A DNA stretch of 64,000 nt from JBCBSK01 sp965250105 (GTDB lineage Bacteria > Pseudomonadota > Alphaproteobacteria > Rhizobiales > Tepidamorphaceae): assembly GCA_965250105.1 (NCBI GenBank), contig OZ252290.1:2232001-2296000 (forward strand), given 5' to 3'. A model generated the notes under the pieces. It did no database searches. It saw only the letters and a list, made by a program, of their open reading frames with translations, and was not told the origin of the DNA. Of this stretch, positions 1 to 8,503 are shown piece by piece (positions within the stretch are counted from its first letter, which is position 1; each line of letters opens with the position of its first letter). Both the position numbers and the translations under genes were made by a program.

Positions 1-651
1 GCCTTCGCGCTCGCCTCGCAGAACAAGGCCGAGGCCGCGCAGAAGGCCGGCCGCTTCGTCGACGAGATCACGCCCGTGACGGTCAAGTCGCGCAAGAGCG
101 AGACCATCGTCGACAGCGATGAGTATATCCGCCACGGCGCGACGCTCGAAGGCATGCAGAAGCTGCGCCCCGCCTTCGCCAAGGACGGCACGGTGACCGC
201 CGGCAATGCGTCGGGCATCAATGACGGCGCCGCCGTGGTCGTCCTGATGCGCGGCCAGGAAGCCGAGAAGCGTGGCGTGACGCCGCTCGCTCGCATCGTC
301 TCCTATGCGACCGCCGGCGTCGACCCCTCGATCATGGGCACCGGCCCAATCCCCGCCTCGCGCAAGGCGCTCGAACGCGCCGGCTGGAAGGTCGACGATC
401 TCGACCTCGTCGAAGCCAACGAGGCCTTCGCCGCCCAGGCCTGCGCGGTCAACAAGGACATGGGCTGGGATCCGGACATCGTGAACGTCAATGGCGGTGC
501 CATCGCCATCGGCCATCCGATCGGCGCCTCGGGCTGCCGCGTTCTGACCACGCTGTTGTTCGAGATGCAGCGACGCGACGCCAAGAAGGGCCTCGCCACC
601 CTGTGCATCGGCGGCGGCATGGGTGTCGCCATGTGCGTCGAACGCGACTGA
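1..651 (+). CDS. phaA: acetyl-CoA C-acetyltransferase (thiolase), C-terminal part
   Basis: These are the last 216 residues of a thiolase whose 5' end lies before the window; the frame is open from base 1. Thiolases of this type condense two acetyl-CoA to acetoacetyl-CoA in the cytoplasm. The C-terminal signature is intact: NEAFAAQ, then GGAIAIGHPIGASGCR with the active-site His in GHP, then CIGGGMG with the second catalytic Cys near the end. The downstream neighbour is an acetoacetyl-CoA reductase (phaB), which makes polyhydroxybutyrate synthesis the likely role. A strong terminator after the stop codon suggests phaB has its own promoter. AtoB-type degradative thiolases share the same motifs, so the name rests mainly on the neighbour. 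Confidence 0.93.
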   Translation, partial: AFALASQNKAEAAQKAGRFVDEITPVTVKSRKSETIVDSDEYIRHGATLEGMQKLRPAFAKDGTVTAGNASGINDGAAVVVLMRGQEAEKRGVTPLARIVSYATAGVDPSIMGTGPIPASRKALERAGWKVDDLDLVEANEAFAAQACAVNKDMGWDPDIVNVNGGAIAIGHPIGASGCRVLTTLLFEMQRRDAKKGLATLCIGGGMGVAMCVERD

Positions 652-680
652 GCCGGCTCGATTTCACTTCATTGGTGCGA

Positions 681-707
681 GGGGCGGACATTTGTCCGCC
701 CCTTTTT
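681..707 (+). terminator. Rho-independent terminator after phaA
   Basis: A perfect 9-bp stem (GGGGCGGAC at 681-689 with GTCCGCCCC at 694-702) and a 4-base loop are followed directly by five T at 703-707, 30 bases after the phaA stop. This is a textbook intrinsic terminator. Confidence 0.9.
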
Positions 708-932
708 CTTGCGCCGGACCCGTGCGCCGGCGCGCGATCAGCGCCGCCCGTTCCGGTGATTGCGCCGGATCAAGGCCGGTCGCGGCAAGCGCGTTATGAC
801 AGGCGATGTCGGTGACATGGCCTGTCGGAGGCATCGCCTGTCGGCGACGGCCACAGAACCCTTCCAGGCAGATCGGCGCCCGTTCGCCACCTGTCCGAAC
901 CATAACCAAGATCGACCTATCCGGGGGACCAC

Positions 933-1661
933 ATGACCAAGACGGCACTCGTTACCGGCGGCACGCGCGGCATCGGCGCGGCGATCGCCCGCCGGCTGAA
1001 GGAGGACGGCTTCAATGTCGCCTCGACCTATGCCGGCAATGACGAAAAGGCCAATGCGTTCAAGGCGGAGACAGGCATCCACGTCTTCAAGTGGGATGTC
1101 GCCGATCCGGCGGCCTGCGCCGACGGCATCGCCAAGGTCGAGGCGGATGTCGGGCCGGTGGACGTTCTGGTCAACAATGCCGGCATCACCCGCGACGGCA
1201 TGTTCCACAAGATGGACTACGACCACTGGTCGGCGGTCATCCGCACCAATCTCGATTCCATGTTCACCATGACCCGACCGGTGATCGAGGGCATGCGCGC
1301 GCGCGGCTGGGGCCGCATCGTCAACATCTCGTCGATCAACGGCCAGAAGGGGCAGATGGGCCAGGCGAACTATTCCGCCGCCAAGGCCGGCGTCATCGGC
1401 TTCAGCAAGGCGTTGGCCCAGGAGAACGCCTTCAAGGGCATCACGGTGAACTGCGTCTGCCCGGGCTATATCGATACCGACATGGTCGCCGCCGTGCCGG
1501 AAGAGGCGCTGAAGAAGATCATCGGCGGCATTCCCGTCGGCCGGCTCGGCAAGGCCGAGGAAATCGCCGCCACGGTGGCCTTCCTGGCATCCGACGACGC
1601 GGCCTTCTTCACCGGCTCGGTGCTGACCGTCAATGGCGGGCAATACATCGCCAATGGCTGA
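933..1661 (+). CDS. phaB: acetoacetyl-CoA reductase
   Basis: A 242-residue classical short-chain dehydrogenase that reduces acetoacetyl-CoA to (R)-3-hydroxybutyryl-CoA with NADPH, the second step of polyhydroxybutyrate synthesis. Visible motifs are the cofactor loop TGGTRGIG (residues 8-15), NNAG (81-84), Ser134 and the catalytic pair Tyr147/Lys151 in NYSAAK, and the C-terminal FFTGSVLTVNGGQY typical of PhaB/FabG relatives. FabG is the main alternative, but the phaA gene just upstream and the PhaB-like NAGITRDGMFHKM segment favour PhaB. The ATG is preceded by a weak GGGGG ribosome site. The polymerase gene phaC is not in the window. Confidence 0.93.
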   Translation: MTKTALVTGGTRGIGAAIARRLKEDGFNVASTYAGNDEKANAFKAETGIHVFKWDVADPAACADGIAKVEADVGPVDVLVNNAGITRDGMFHKMDYDHWSAVIRTNLDSMFTMTRPVIEGMRARGWGRIVNISSINGQKGQMGQANYSAAKAGVIGFSKALAQENAFKGITVNCVCPGYIDTDMVAAVPEEALKKIIGGIPVGRLGKAEEIAATVAFLASDDAAFFTGSVLTVNGGQYIANG

Positions 1662-1683
1662 TGCGTGATGGCCGAGGGGCGAT

Positions 1684-1710
1684 GGCGCGGCGGGATCGGC
1701 TCGCCGCGCC
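1684..1710 (+). terminator. hairpin after phaB, weak terminator
   Basis: A perfect 9-bp stem (GGCGCGGCG with CGCCGCGCC, 9-base loop) begins 22 bases after the phaB stop. No T-run follows, so it is either a Rho-dependent or weak terminator or an mRNA 3' stabiliser. Confidence 0.45.
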
Positions 1711-1729
1711 GGCCCAGGCATCAATCGAA

Positions 1730-1800
1730 TAACATGTATTTCTTGTTGTTTTAATCAACGCGCCGCCCCGGCGTGTAATATTATCATTTTCTAATTTACG
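1730..1800 (+). promoter_or_regulatory. AT-rich probable promoter region of soxC
   Basis: The stretch is strikingly AT-rich for this genome (TGTATTTCTTGTTGTTTTAA, then TAATATTATCATTTTCTAAT). It lies between the phaB hairpin and the soxC-like gene, where a promoter is expected. No clear -35/-10 pair or operator palindrome could be assigned. Confidence 0.35.
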
Positions 1801-1904
1801 GCTTCACAGCGCCGGGATCCCGGCCTACCATCCGGTCAGGCGAGGCGATCACAACGCGGCGTCCATGACCGCGGCCGCCTCGTCCAACGAGACTGGAGGA
1901 CGCC

Positions 1905-3221
1905 ATGGCAGACACGCCCAATTCGGGCAAGCGCACGCTTGCCGAACGTTACGCAGACAATCCCGAGCGCGCCGATTACGAGATCTTCGGCCGCGTCGCC
2001 CATTCCGACAGGCGCGGCTTTCTGAAAGGGGCCGGGCTCGCGGCGATGGGGGCGGCGATCGGCGCCGCGATCCCGTTCCACCGCAACATGCCCTCGGGCC
2101 TCATCCCCCAGGCCCTGGCCGCGGTCGAAGGCTTCGAGATCGAGGGCAAGGACGGCCTCACCGTGCTCGGTGACCGGCCGGTCAATGCCGAAACCCCCGC
2201 CCATCTCCTGGACGACGACATCACGCCGACCGGCCGGCATTTCATCCGCAATAACGGCATGGTGCCGTTCGACGTCGACCCGGCGACCTGGACGCTGAAG
2301 ATCGATGGTGAGGTCGATCAGGAACTCGACCTGTCGATCGATGATCTGCGCAACAATTTCGAAGTCGTCACTCACGCTTTGCAGATCGAGTGCGGCGGCA
2401 ATGGCCGTTCGGCCTTCAATCCGCCAGCGCGCGGCAATCAGTGGACCGTCGGCGCCATCGGCAATTCGGAATGGACCGGCGTGCGCTTGCGCGACGTGCT
2501 CAACGCCGCCGGCGTCAAGGACAGCTTCGTCTATACCGGCCATTACGGCGCCGATCCGCATCTGTCGGGCGATCCCGAAAAGATCGCCATTTCGCGCGGC
2601 CTGCCCGCCTACAAGGCGATGGATCCCTATACGCTGATCGCGTTCGAACAGAATGGCGGGCCGATCCATGTCATGAACGGCGCGCCGCTGCGCATCGTCG
2701 CGCCCGGCTATCCGGGATCGGCGTCGCAGAAATGGCTGACCCGCGTCTGGGTGCGCGATCAGGTCCATGATGGCGCCAAGATGGGCGGGATGAGCTATCG
2801 CGTGCCGGCCTATCCGGTGGCGCCGGGGACGGAAGTGCCCGACGAGGACATGGTGATCATGGGGCCGATGCCGGTGAAGTCGCTGATCACCAGCCCCGAG
2901 GATGGCATCGCCTTGCCGGCGGGCACCTCATCGGTCGATGTGCGTGGCCATGCCTGGGTCGGCGACGGCTTCATCAGTCGGGTCGACGCCTCGGTGGATT
3001 TCGGCAAGACCTGGCATCAGGCCGAGCTGCACGCGCCGCCGAACCCCTATTCCTGGCAACGCTGGGAGGCGACCCTGCCGCTGCCGAGCCACGGCTATTA
3101 CGAGGTCTGGTCGCGGGCGACGGATTCCAACGGCAATCAGCAGCCTTTCGCGGTGTCGTGGAATCCGCGCGGCTACAATAACAACACCATGCACCGCATC
3201 GGGCTGACGGTCGCCGCCTGA
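1905..3221 (+). CDS. soxC: SoxC-like sulfite/sulfane dehydrogenase, molybdopterin subunit
   Basis: A 438-residue periplasmic molybdopterin enzyme of the sulfite oxidase family. The N-terminus reads like SoxC (LAERYADNPERADYE), followed by a twin-arginine signal (RR at 36-37, DRRGFLKGAG) that exports the folded, cofactor-loaded protein. The molybdenum-ligand Cys is Cys163 in IECGGNGRSAFNPPA. The C-terminal half carries the Ig-like dimerisation domain (VRGHAWVGDGF onward). SoxC oxidises sulfite, or sulfane sulfur as part of the Sox complex, and passes electrons to a cytochrome c. Here the partner is the small cytochrome gene that overlaps its stop, not the large SoxD, and no other sox genes are visible, so stand-alone sulfite detoxification is likely. 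RBS GGAGGA precedes the ATG. Confidence 0.88.
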   Translation: MADTPNSGKRTLAERYADNPERADYEIFGRVAHSDRRGFLKGAGLAAMGAAIGAAIPFHRNMPSGLIPQALAAVEGFEIEGKDGLTVLGDRPVNAETPAHLLDDDITPTGRHFIRNNGMVPFDVDPATWTLKIDGEVDQELDLSIDDLRNNFEVVTHALQIECGGNGRSAFNPPARGNQWTVGAIGNSEWTGVRLRDVLNAAGVKDSFVYTGHYGADPHLSGDPEKIAISRGLPAYKAMDPYTLIAFEQNGGPIHVMNGAPLRIVAPGYPGSASQKWLTRVWVRDQVHDGAKMGGMSYRVPAYPVAPGTEVPDEDMVIMGPMPVKSLITSPEDGIALPAGTSSVDVRGHAWVGDGFISRVDASVDFGKTWHQAELHAPPNPYSWQRWEATLPLPSHGYYEVWSRATDSNGNQQPFAVSWNPRGYNNNTMHRIGLTVAA

Positions 3222-3589
3222 TGCTGCAAGCGTGGTACAAAACCGCGGCGGTCGGGGCGCTTGTCGTCCCGGTCGTCGCGCTCGGCATGGCACTGGGAAC
3301 TGGTGTCGGCGGCGAGCGGAGCGCGGCCCAGGCCTCGACGGTCGAGATCTTCGGCGCCAACTGGCCCGAAGGCGCGGTCGGCGAGGAGGTCGGCTACTAC
3401 TGCATCGCCTGCCATTCGCTCGAAATCGTCAAGCAGCAGGGGCTCGACAAGGAGACCTGGGACGACGTCATCGTGTGGATGGAAGAGGACATGGGGATGA
3501 ACCCGCTGGACGATGAAACCCAGGACCGGTTCACCTCTTTCCTCGCCGAATATTTCGGCCCCGACCGCAAGGCGATGTCGGGCGGCTGA
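3221..3589 (+). CDS. short monohaem cytochrome c, partner of the SoxC-like protein
   Basis: A 122-residue exported protein with an N-terminal hydrophobic segment (about residues 8-28), one CxxCH haem motif (CIACH, 61-65) and candidate distal Met ligands at 91 and 93. Its ATG shares one base with the upstream TGA (TGATG), so it is translationally coupled to the sulfite dehydrogenase and is its most likely electron acceptor, as SorB is to SorA. Length and single haem differ from SoxD, which is much larger. Whether the N-terminal helix is cleaved or anchors the protein in the membrane cannot be told. Confidence 0.85.
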   Translation: MLQAWYKTAAVGALVVPVVALGMALGTGVGGERSAAQASTVEIFGANWPEGAVGEEVGYYCIACHSLEIVKQQGLDKETWDDVIVWMEEDMGMNPLDDETQDRFTSFLAEYFGPDRKAMSGG

Positions 3590-3610
3590 CGAAAAGCCGA
3601 TCGAAACCTG

Positions 3611-3638
3611 GGCCCGGGCGCGGCGATCGTCCCGGGCC
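3611..3638. terminator. hairpin between convergent genes
   Basis: GGCCCGGG (3611-3618) pairs with CCCGGGCC (3631-3638) across a 12-base loop, between the stops of the cytochrome gene and the convergent hydratase gene. There is no long T-run on either side, so it is a plausible but unproven bidirectional terminator. Confidence 0.45.
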
Positions 3639-3655
3639 TCTTGCCGAAATGCCGG

Positions 3656-4450
3656 TCAGCGCCCCTTCCAGACCGGATCGCGCTTTTCCGCGAAGGCACG
3701 GAATCCTTCCATATTGTCTTCCGAATCGTAGAGCCGGTCGACGGTCTCGAACTGGCGCTTGGTGATCCGGTTCATCGCGTCCTGGAAGGTCAGGGCCTCC
3801 GCTTCCCGGGCGACTTCCTTGATGGCGGCGAAGACGAGCGGCGGACCTGCGGCCAGCAATTCGGCGATCTCCCAGGCGCGCGCATGGAGCGCCGCGCCAT
3901 CGGGCAGGCATTCATTGACGAGGCCCCAGCGAAGCGCCTCCCGCGCGTCCATCCAACGCCCGGTCAGGAGAAGATCCATGGCGACGTGATAGGGCATGCG
4001 CTTGGGTAGCTTGACGGTCGCCGCGTCCGCCAGCGTGCCGGCCTTGATCTCGGGCAGCGCGAAGGAGGACGCCTCCGTCGCATAGATCAGGTCGGCCGAC
4101 AGCGCGAGTTCGAACCCGCCGCCCACCGCCATGCCCTCGACGGCGGCGATGACCGGCTTGTTCAGTCCACGCAGTTCCTGGAGCCCGGCGAAGCCGCCGA
4201 CGCCGTAATCGCCGTCGACCGCATCGCCGCCGGCGGCCGCCTTGAGGTCCCAGCCGGCGCAGAAGAACTTCTCGCCGGCGGTGCGCACGATCGCCACCCG
4301 CAGGTCGGGATCGTCGCGAAAGCCCTTGAAGGTCTCGCCCATCAGCCGGCTGGTGGCGAGATCGATGGCGTTTGCCTTGGGCCGATCCAGCGTGACCTCG
4401 AGCACCGCGCCCTTGCGCGTCGTCCGCACCACCTGTTCCGCGTCGCTCAT
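3656..4450 (-). CDS. CaiD-like crotonobetainyl-CoA hydratase
   Basis: A 264-residue crotonase-fold protein. It has the oxyanion-hole segment (FFCAGWDLKAA) and both catalytic acids of hydratases: Glu114 in GGGFELAL and Glu134 in ALPEIKAG, spaced 20 residues apart as in enoyl-CoA hydratase. FFCAGWDLK is typical of the carnitinyl-CoA dehydratase (CaiD) branch. CaiD reversibly hydrates crotonobetainyl-CoA to carnitinyl-CoA. It is the last gene of the minus-strand operon, and its ATG overlaps the stop of the CoA ligase (ATGA), so the two are coupled. In the gamma-butyrobetaine direction it would follow the acyl-CoA dehydrogenase. A general enoyl-CoA hydratase is the alternative. Confidence 0.82.
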   Translation of the reverse strand: MSDAEQVVRTTRKGAVLEVTLDRPKANAIDLATSRLMGETFKGFRDDPDLRVAIVRTAGEKFFCAGWDLKAAAGGDAVDGDYGVGGFAGLQELRGLNKPVIAAVEGMAVGGGFELALSADLIYATEASSFALPEIKAGTLADAATVKLPKRMPYHVAMDLLLTGRWMDAREALRWGLVNECLPDGAALHARAWEIAELLAAGPPLVFAAIKEVAREAEALTFQDAMNRITKRQFETVDRLYDSEDNMEGFRAFAEKRDPVWKGR

Positions 4451-6537
4451 TCCTCTTCTCCCATCATTCTGATCAATGCGTCCACGGCGATGGCGCCCGG
4501 TCCGCCATCGCGCTCGGCCGGGCGCACCATCAGCGGGTTGACGTCGAGTTCGATCAGCCGGTCCGCCTGTTCCTCGGCGAAATGGGCGATCGCGTTGATC
4601 GCCGCGACCGCGGCATCGACATCGCCCGCCGGCCTGCCGCGATAGCCGGTCAGGACCGGCGCCGTCCTGAGCGACATCAAGGCCGCGCGGATCTCGTCCT
4701 GCCGCGCCGGCAGGAGAAGCGTCGCCGTGTCCTTCAGGAGTTCGACCAAGACGCCGCCGGCGCCGACCGTCAGCAAGAGGCCGTATTGCGGGTCGTGGAT
4801 CACGCCGACGATCAGTTCAGCCACCGCATCCGTCACCATTTCCTCGACGAGGAGCCGGTCGCCCAGGGCCAGAAGGTCCGTCGCGGCGGCCGCGATCGCC
4901 GCCTCCGACGTCAGGCCGAGGCGCACCGCGCCATGTTCGGACTTGTGCGCGAGGCCCAGCGCCTTGACGACCACCGGATGGCCGATCTCGGCGCCGGCCT
5001 GCACCGCCGCATCGGCATCGCTCACCACGCGGCGGGCCGGCAAGGGCACGTCGAAATCCGACAGAAATGCCTTGGCCCCGGCCTCGTCGAGCGTCGTCGC
5101 GGGGCCGTCCGGGCGCGGCCAGATCAGGAGCCGGCCGGCCGGCTCCGCCTGCCAGCGGGCGCCGATATGGGCGGCATGGTCGACGGCCATTAGCGCTTCG
5201 TCGAAACCGTGCAGCGGCACGAGCCCTGCGTCCTGGATCCCGCGCGACCAGCCTTCGGGCAGGTTTTCCGGCAGCGACGCGACGATGGCGCCTCGACTGT
5301 CGGTCTGGCGCGCGGCATCCGCATAGGCATCGACGGTGACGCGCCAGTCGGTCGCGTCGCAGCGGTCGGCGCGCGGGATGTCGAGCACCAGGAGGTTGAG
5401 GTCGAAGCGCGCGGCCATCATCGCCGAGAAGGTCGCGGTCATGCGTGCCTGATCGGCCCAGATGAAGGTGTGGTAATCGAGCGGATTGGCGACCGTCACG
5501 AGCGGCCCGAGCGTTTCCTTGATCCTTGCGCGCTGATCGTTCGTCAGGGCCGGGAAGACGATGTTCCTGCCGACCGCGCTATCGGCCATGATCGAGGCTT
5601 CGCCGCCCGAACAGCTCATCGAGGAGATGCGGTTGCCGGGCAGCGGCCCGGTCGCGTGCAGGAGTTTCAGCGTTTCGAGGAAACTCGGCAGGGACGCGGC
5701 GCGGGCGATGCCGAGCCGATGGAAGAAGGCTTCCGCCGCCGCATCGGAACCGGCCAGCGAGGCGGTATGGCTCAGCGTCGCGGCCTGCGCCTGTTCCGAA
5801 CGGCCGGCCTTCAGGACGACGATCGGAACCCGTTTGTCGCGCGCCTTGAAGGCCGCCGCCTCGAAGGCACGGGCATCGTCCAGGCCTTCGAGATAGAGTC
5901 CGATGGCCGTCACCCGATCATCGTCCAAGAGCCCGTCGATCAGATGCGACATGCCGGTCTGCGCCTGATTGCCGACGGTCATCAGATAGGCGATGGGCAG
6001 CCCGCGCTGCTGCATCGAAAGATTGATCGCGACATTGGACGATTGCGAGAGGATCGCGACGCCGCCCGTCGCGCGGTCCAGGCCATGCTGGTCGGGCCAC
6101 AATAACGCGCCGTCGATGGCGTTGACGAAGCCGTAGCAGTTCGGCCCGACAACCGGCATGGCGCCAGCGGCCGCGACGAGATCGGCTTCGAGCGCGTCGC
6201 CGCCCTTGATCTCATGCATGCTCTCGCGGAAGCCCGAGGCATAGCACACGGCACCGCCGGCGCCGCGCGCCGACAGCCGGCGCACGATGTCGATCGTCAG
6301 GTCCCGATTGACCCCGATGAAGGCCGCGTCCGGCGCGTCCGGCAGGTCCTCGACATGGCGATAGACCGGGCGGCCATGCACGATATCGCGCTTCGGGTGG
6401 ACCGGCCAGATCGCGCCGTCGAAGCCGAACTTGTCGCATTGCGCGACGACTTCGGCGGCTTCCCTTCCGCCGAACACGGCGATCGATCTCGGCCGGAACA
6501 GCCGGTCGAGCGAGGCAATGGGGGCGGGTGTCAGCAT
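4447..6537 (-). CDS. NDP-forming acyl-CoA synthetase (carnitine/butyrobetaine-CoA ligase candidate)
   Basis: A 696-residue ADP-forming acyl-CoA synthetase with fused alpha and beta parts. In order it has an N-terminal CoA-binding Rossmann domain (RPRSIAVFGG), succinyl-CoA-synthetase-like ligase domains (LSQSSNVAINLS; HTASLAGSDAAAEAFF around the middle) and a C-terminal ATP-grasp domain (HPVVVKALGLAHKSEHGAV, ending in ELDVNPLMV). It would activate a carboxylic acid with ATP and CoA through a phosphohistidine. It sits between an acyl-CoA dehydrogenase and a CaiD-like hydratase, so gamma-butyrobetaine, crotonobetaine or carnitine is the inferred substrate. Classical systems use AMP-forming CaiC or the CoA-transferase CaiB, neither of which is present here. 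Confidence 0.8.
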   Translation of the reverse strand: MLTPAPIASLDRLFRPRSIAVFGGREAAEVVAQCDKFGFDGAIWPVHPKRDIVHGRPVYRHVEDLPDAPDAAFIGVNRDLTIDIVRRLSARGAGGAVCYASGFRESMHEIKGGDALEADLVAAAGAMPVVGPNCYGFVNAIDGALLWPDQHGLDRATGGVAILSQSSNVAINLSMQQRGLPIAYLMTVGNQAQTGMSHLIDGLLDDDRVTAIGLYLEGLDDARAFEAAAFKARDKRVPIVVLKAGRSEQAQAATLSHTASLAGSDAAAEAFFHRLGIARAASLPSFLETLKLLHATGPLPGNRISSMSCSGGEASIMADSAVGRNIVFPALTNDQRARIKETLGPLVTVANPLDYHTFIWADQARMTATFSAMMAARFDLNLLVLDIPRADRCDATDWRVTVDAYADAARQTDSRGAIVASLPENLPEGWSRGIQDAGLVPLHGFDEALMAVDHAAHIGARWQAEPAGRLLIWPRPDGPATTLDEAGAKAFLSDFDVPLPARRVVSDADAAVQAGAEIGHPVVVKALGLAHKSEHGAVRLGLTSEAAIAAAATDLLALGDRLLVEEMVTDAVAELIVGVIHDPQYGLLLTVGAGGVLVELLKDTATLLLPARQDEIRAALMSLRTAPVLTGYRGRPAGDVDAAVAAINAIAHFAEEQADRLIELDVNPLMVRPAERDGGPGAIAVDALIRMMGEEE

Positions 6538-6552
6538 CGTCCTGCCGATCGC

Positions 6553-7716
6553 TCAGGCGCCAAGCTGCCGAAGCAGCGCGCGCGAGATGATATGGCGCTG
6601 GATCTCGCTGGTGCCTTCCCAGATGCGCTCGATGCGCGCGTCGCGCCAGATCCGTTCGAGCGGCAATTCCTCCATCAGTCCCATGCCGCCATGGATCTGG
6701 ATCGCCTCGTCGGCGACGAAGGCGAGCATCTCCGATGCCTTGAGTTTCGCCATCGCCATGTCCGAGTCGGTCACCGTGCCCTGGTCATATTTCCAGGCCG
6801 CTTCCAGCGTCATCAGGCTGGCCGCCTTCAATTCGGTCGCCATGTCGGCGAGCTTGAAGGAGACCCCTTGGAACTTGCCGATCTGCTGGCCGAACTGCTT
6901 GCGCTCGGCCGCCCACTCGACCGAGAGATCGAAGGCGCGCTCGGCGCGGCCGAGGCAGGTGGCGGCGACCTGAAGCCTGGTCGCGCCGAGCCAGTCATTG
7001 GCCACCTCGAAGCCCCTGTGCACCTCGCCGAGAACCTGGGCGTCGGGCACCCGGCAGTCGTCGAATTCAAGGATCGCATTGGTGTAGCCGCGATGGGAGA
7101 CATTGCGATAGCCGTCTCGGACGGTGAAGCCCGGCGTGCCCTTGTCGACGAAGAAGGCGGTGATCAGCTTCTTCGGCCCGCGCGGGGTATCCTCTTCGCC
7201 GGTGGCCGCGAACAGGATCGTGAAATCGGCGATGTCGGCATGGCTGATGAAATGCTTGGTGCCGTTGATGACCCAGTCGCCGCCATCGCGCACCGCCGAC
7301 GCCTTCATGCCCCGAAGGTCCGATCCCGCGCCGGGCTCGGTCATGGCGAGGCAGTCGGATTTCTCGCCGCGCACGCAAGGATAGAGATATTTCTCGCGCT
7401 GCTCTCCCTCCGCCGCGCAGAGGATGTTCGACGGCCGGGCGACGCAGGTCCAGTGCAGCGCGTAATTGGCACGGCCGAGCTCGCGCTCATAGAGGATCCA
7501 GGTCAGGGTATCGAGGCCGGCGCCGCCGACATCCTCCGGCATGTTCGCCGCGTAAAGACCGGCATCCATCGCGCGCTTTTTCAGGTCCTGCATCAGATCG
7601 GGCCGCAGCACGCCGGTGCGCTCGATCTCTTCCTCATGCGGATAGAGCTCCGCCTCGACGAAGGCGTGGGTGGTATCGACGATGAGTTGCTGTTCCTCGG
7701 TCAGCGCGAAATGCAT
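6553..7716 (-). CDS. acyl-CoA dehydrogenase (gamma-butyrobetainyl-CoA dehydrogenase candidate)
   Basis: A 387-residue flavoprotein of the acyl-CoA dehydrogenase family, starting MHFALTEEQQ after AGGGGA. It has the family signatures AMTEPGAGSDL in the middle domain and WEGTSEIQRHI at the C-terminus, where Glu367 is the expected catalytic base. Open reading upstream of the chosen ATG is arginine-rich and overlaps the neighbouring SDR, so it was discarded. In this operon the enzyme would oxidise gamma-butyrobetainyl-CoA to crotonobetainyl-CoA, the reverse of the anaerobic CaiA reaction. Substrate assignment comes from the neighbours; the fold assignment is firm. Confidence 0.85.
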   Translation of the reverse strand: MHFALTEEQQLIVDTTHAFVEAELYPHEEEIERTGVLRPDLMQDLKKRAMDAGLYAANMPEDVGGAGLDTLTWILYERELGRANYALHWTCVARPSNILCAAEGEQREKYLYPCVRGEKSDCLAMTEPGAGSDLRGMKASAVRDGGDWVINGTKHFISHADIADFTILFAATGEEDTPRGPKKLITAFFVDKGTPGFTVRDGYRNVSHRGYTNAILEFDDCRVPDAQVLGEVHRGFEVANDWLGATRLQVAATCLGRAERAFDLSVEWAAERKQFGQQIGKFQGVSFKLADMATELKAASLMTLEAAWKYDQGTVTDSDMAMAKLKASEMLAFVADEAIQIHGGMGLMEELPLERIWRDARIERIWEGTSEIQRHIISRALLRQLGA

Positions 7717-7726
7717 GGCGTTCCCC

Positions 7727-8503
7727 TCAGGAGATCTGCGGCCCGACCTTCGGGTCGGGGTTTTCGGTATGGCCATCGACGGCGATGATCTGGCCCGACA
7801 CGCGGGCGGAAGCCGGCGAACAGAGATAGAGCGCGGTCGCGGCGACATCTTCCGCGCGGACCCAGGTCCGCATCGACGTGCCGATTTCATAGCCGGCGCG
7901 GATCGCCTCCGGCGTCATGCCTTTCGCCTCGGCCTCGCGGGCGAGGACGCCGTCCATGCGCGGCCCTTCGACCGCGCCGGGGCAGATCGCGTTCGCCCGC
8001 ACGCCGAACGGGCCAAGCTCCATGGCGGCGGTTTTCATGAGGCCGAGCACCGCCCATTTCGCCGCGCAATAGGGCGCCCGGTTGGGATAGCCGTAAAGCC
8101 CCGCCGTCGAGGACGTCACGACGATGGCGCCCGATCCTTGTCGCTTGAGGATCGGAGCGGCGTGTTTCAGGGTCAGGAAACAGCCGTCCAGCGTGACGGC
8201 GGTGCAGGCGCGGAAGGCGCCCAGATCGACGTCTTCAAGCGCTGCCGTCGGACCTGCCGTGCCGGCATTGGCGCAGACGGCATCGACGCCGCCCCAGGCG
8301 CCATCGATCTCGGCGAAGAGACGTGCCACCGCCGCCTCGTCGCCGACATCCGTGACAGTGGCGCGCCAGTCCTTTGGAATATCCGCGAGGCTGTCTTCGG
8401 AGACATCCGATATCCAGACCTGCCAGCCGGCCTCCGCGAAGGCCTCGCCGATGGCCCGTCCGATGCCGGACCCCGCACCCGTTATGACGACGCGGCCGGT
8501 CAT
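7727..8503 (-). CDS. short-chain dehydrogenase/reductase in the carnitine operon
   Basis: A 258-residue classical SDR with TGAGSGIG near the N-terminus, CANAG in place of NNAG, and YCAAK as the catalytic Tyr-x-x-x-Lys. Its ATG overlaps the stop of the carnitine dehydrogenase fusion gene (ATGA), so it is part of the operon. Its substrate is unknown. One attractive option is D-carnitine or another 3-hydroxy intermediate, since the adjacent 3-hydroxyacyl-type enzyme should be specific for L-carnitine and some bacteria use an SDR for the D isomer. A 3-hydroxyacyl-CoA dehydrogenase role is also possible. Confidence 0.85.
   Translation of the reverse strand: MTGRVVITGAGSGIGRAIGEAFAEAGWQVWISDVSEDSLADIPKDWRATVTDVGDEAAVARLFAEIDGAWGGVDAVCANAGTAGPTAALEDVDLGAFRACTAVTLDGCFLTLKHAAPILKRQGSGAIVVTSSTAGLYGYPNRAPYCAAKWAVLGLMKTAAMELGPFGVRANAICPGAVEGPRMDGVLAREAEAKGMTPEAIRAGYEIGTSMRTWVRAEDVAATALYLCSPASARVSGQIIAVDGHTENPDPKVGPQIS

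Noticed and set aside
7717..7890. N-terminal extension of the acyl-CoA dehydrogenase
   Set aside because: The extra 58 residues are Arg/Ser/Pro-rich, overlap the SDR gene and precede a good ribosome site with the family-typical start MHFALTEEQQ.
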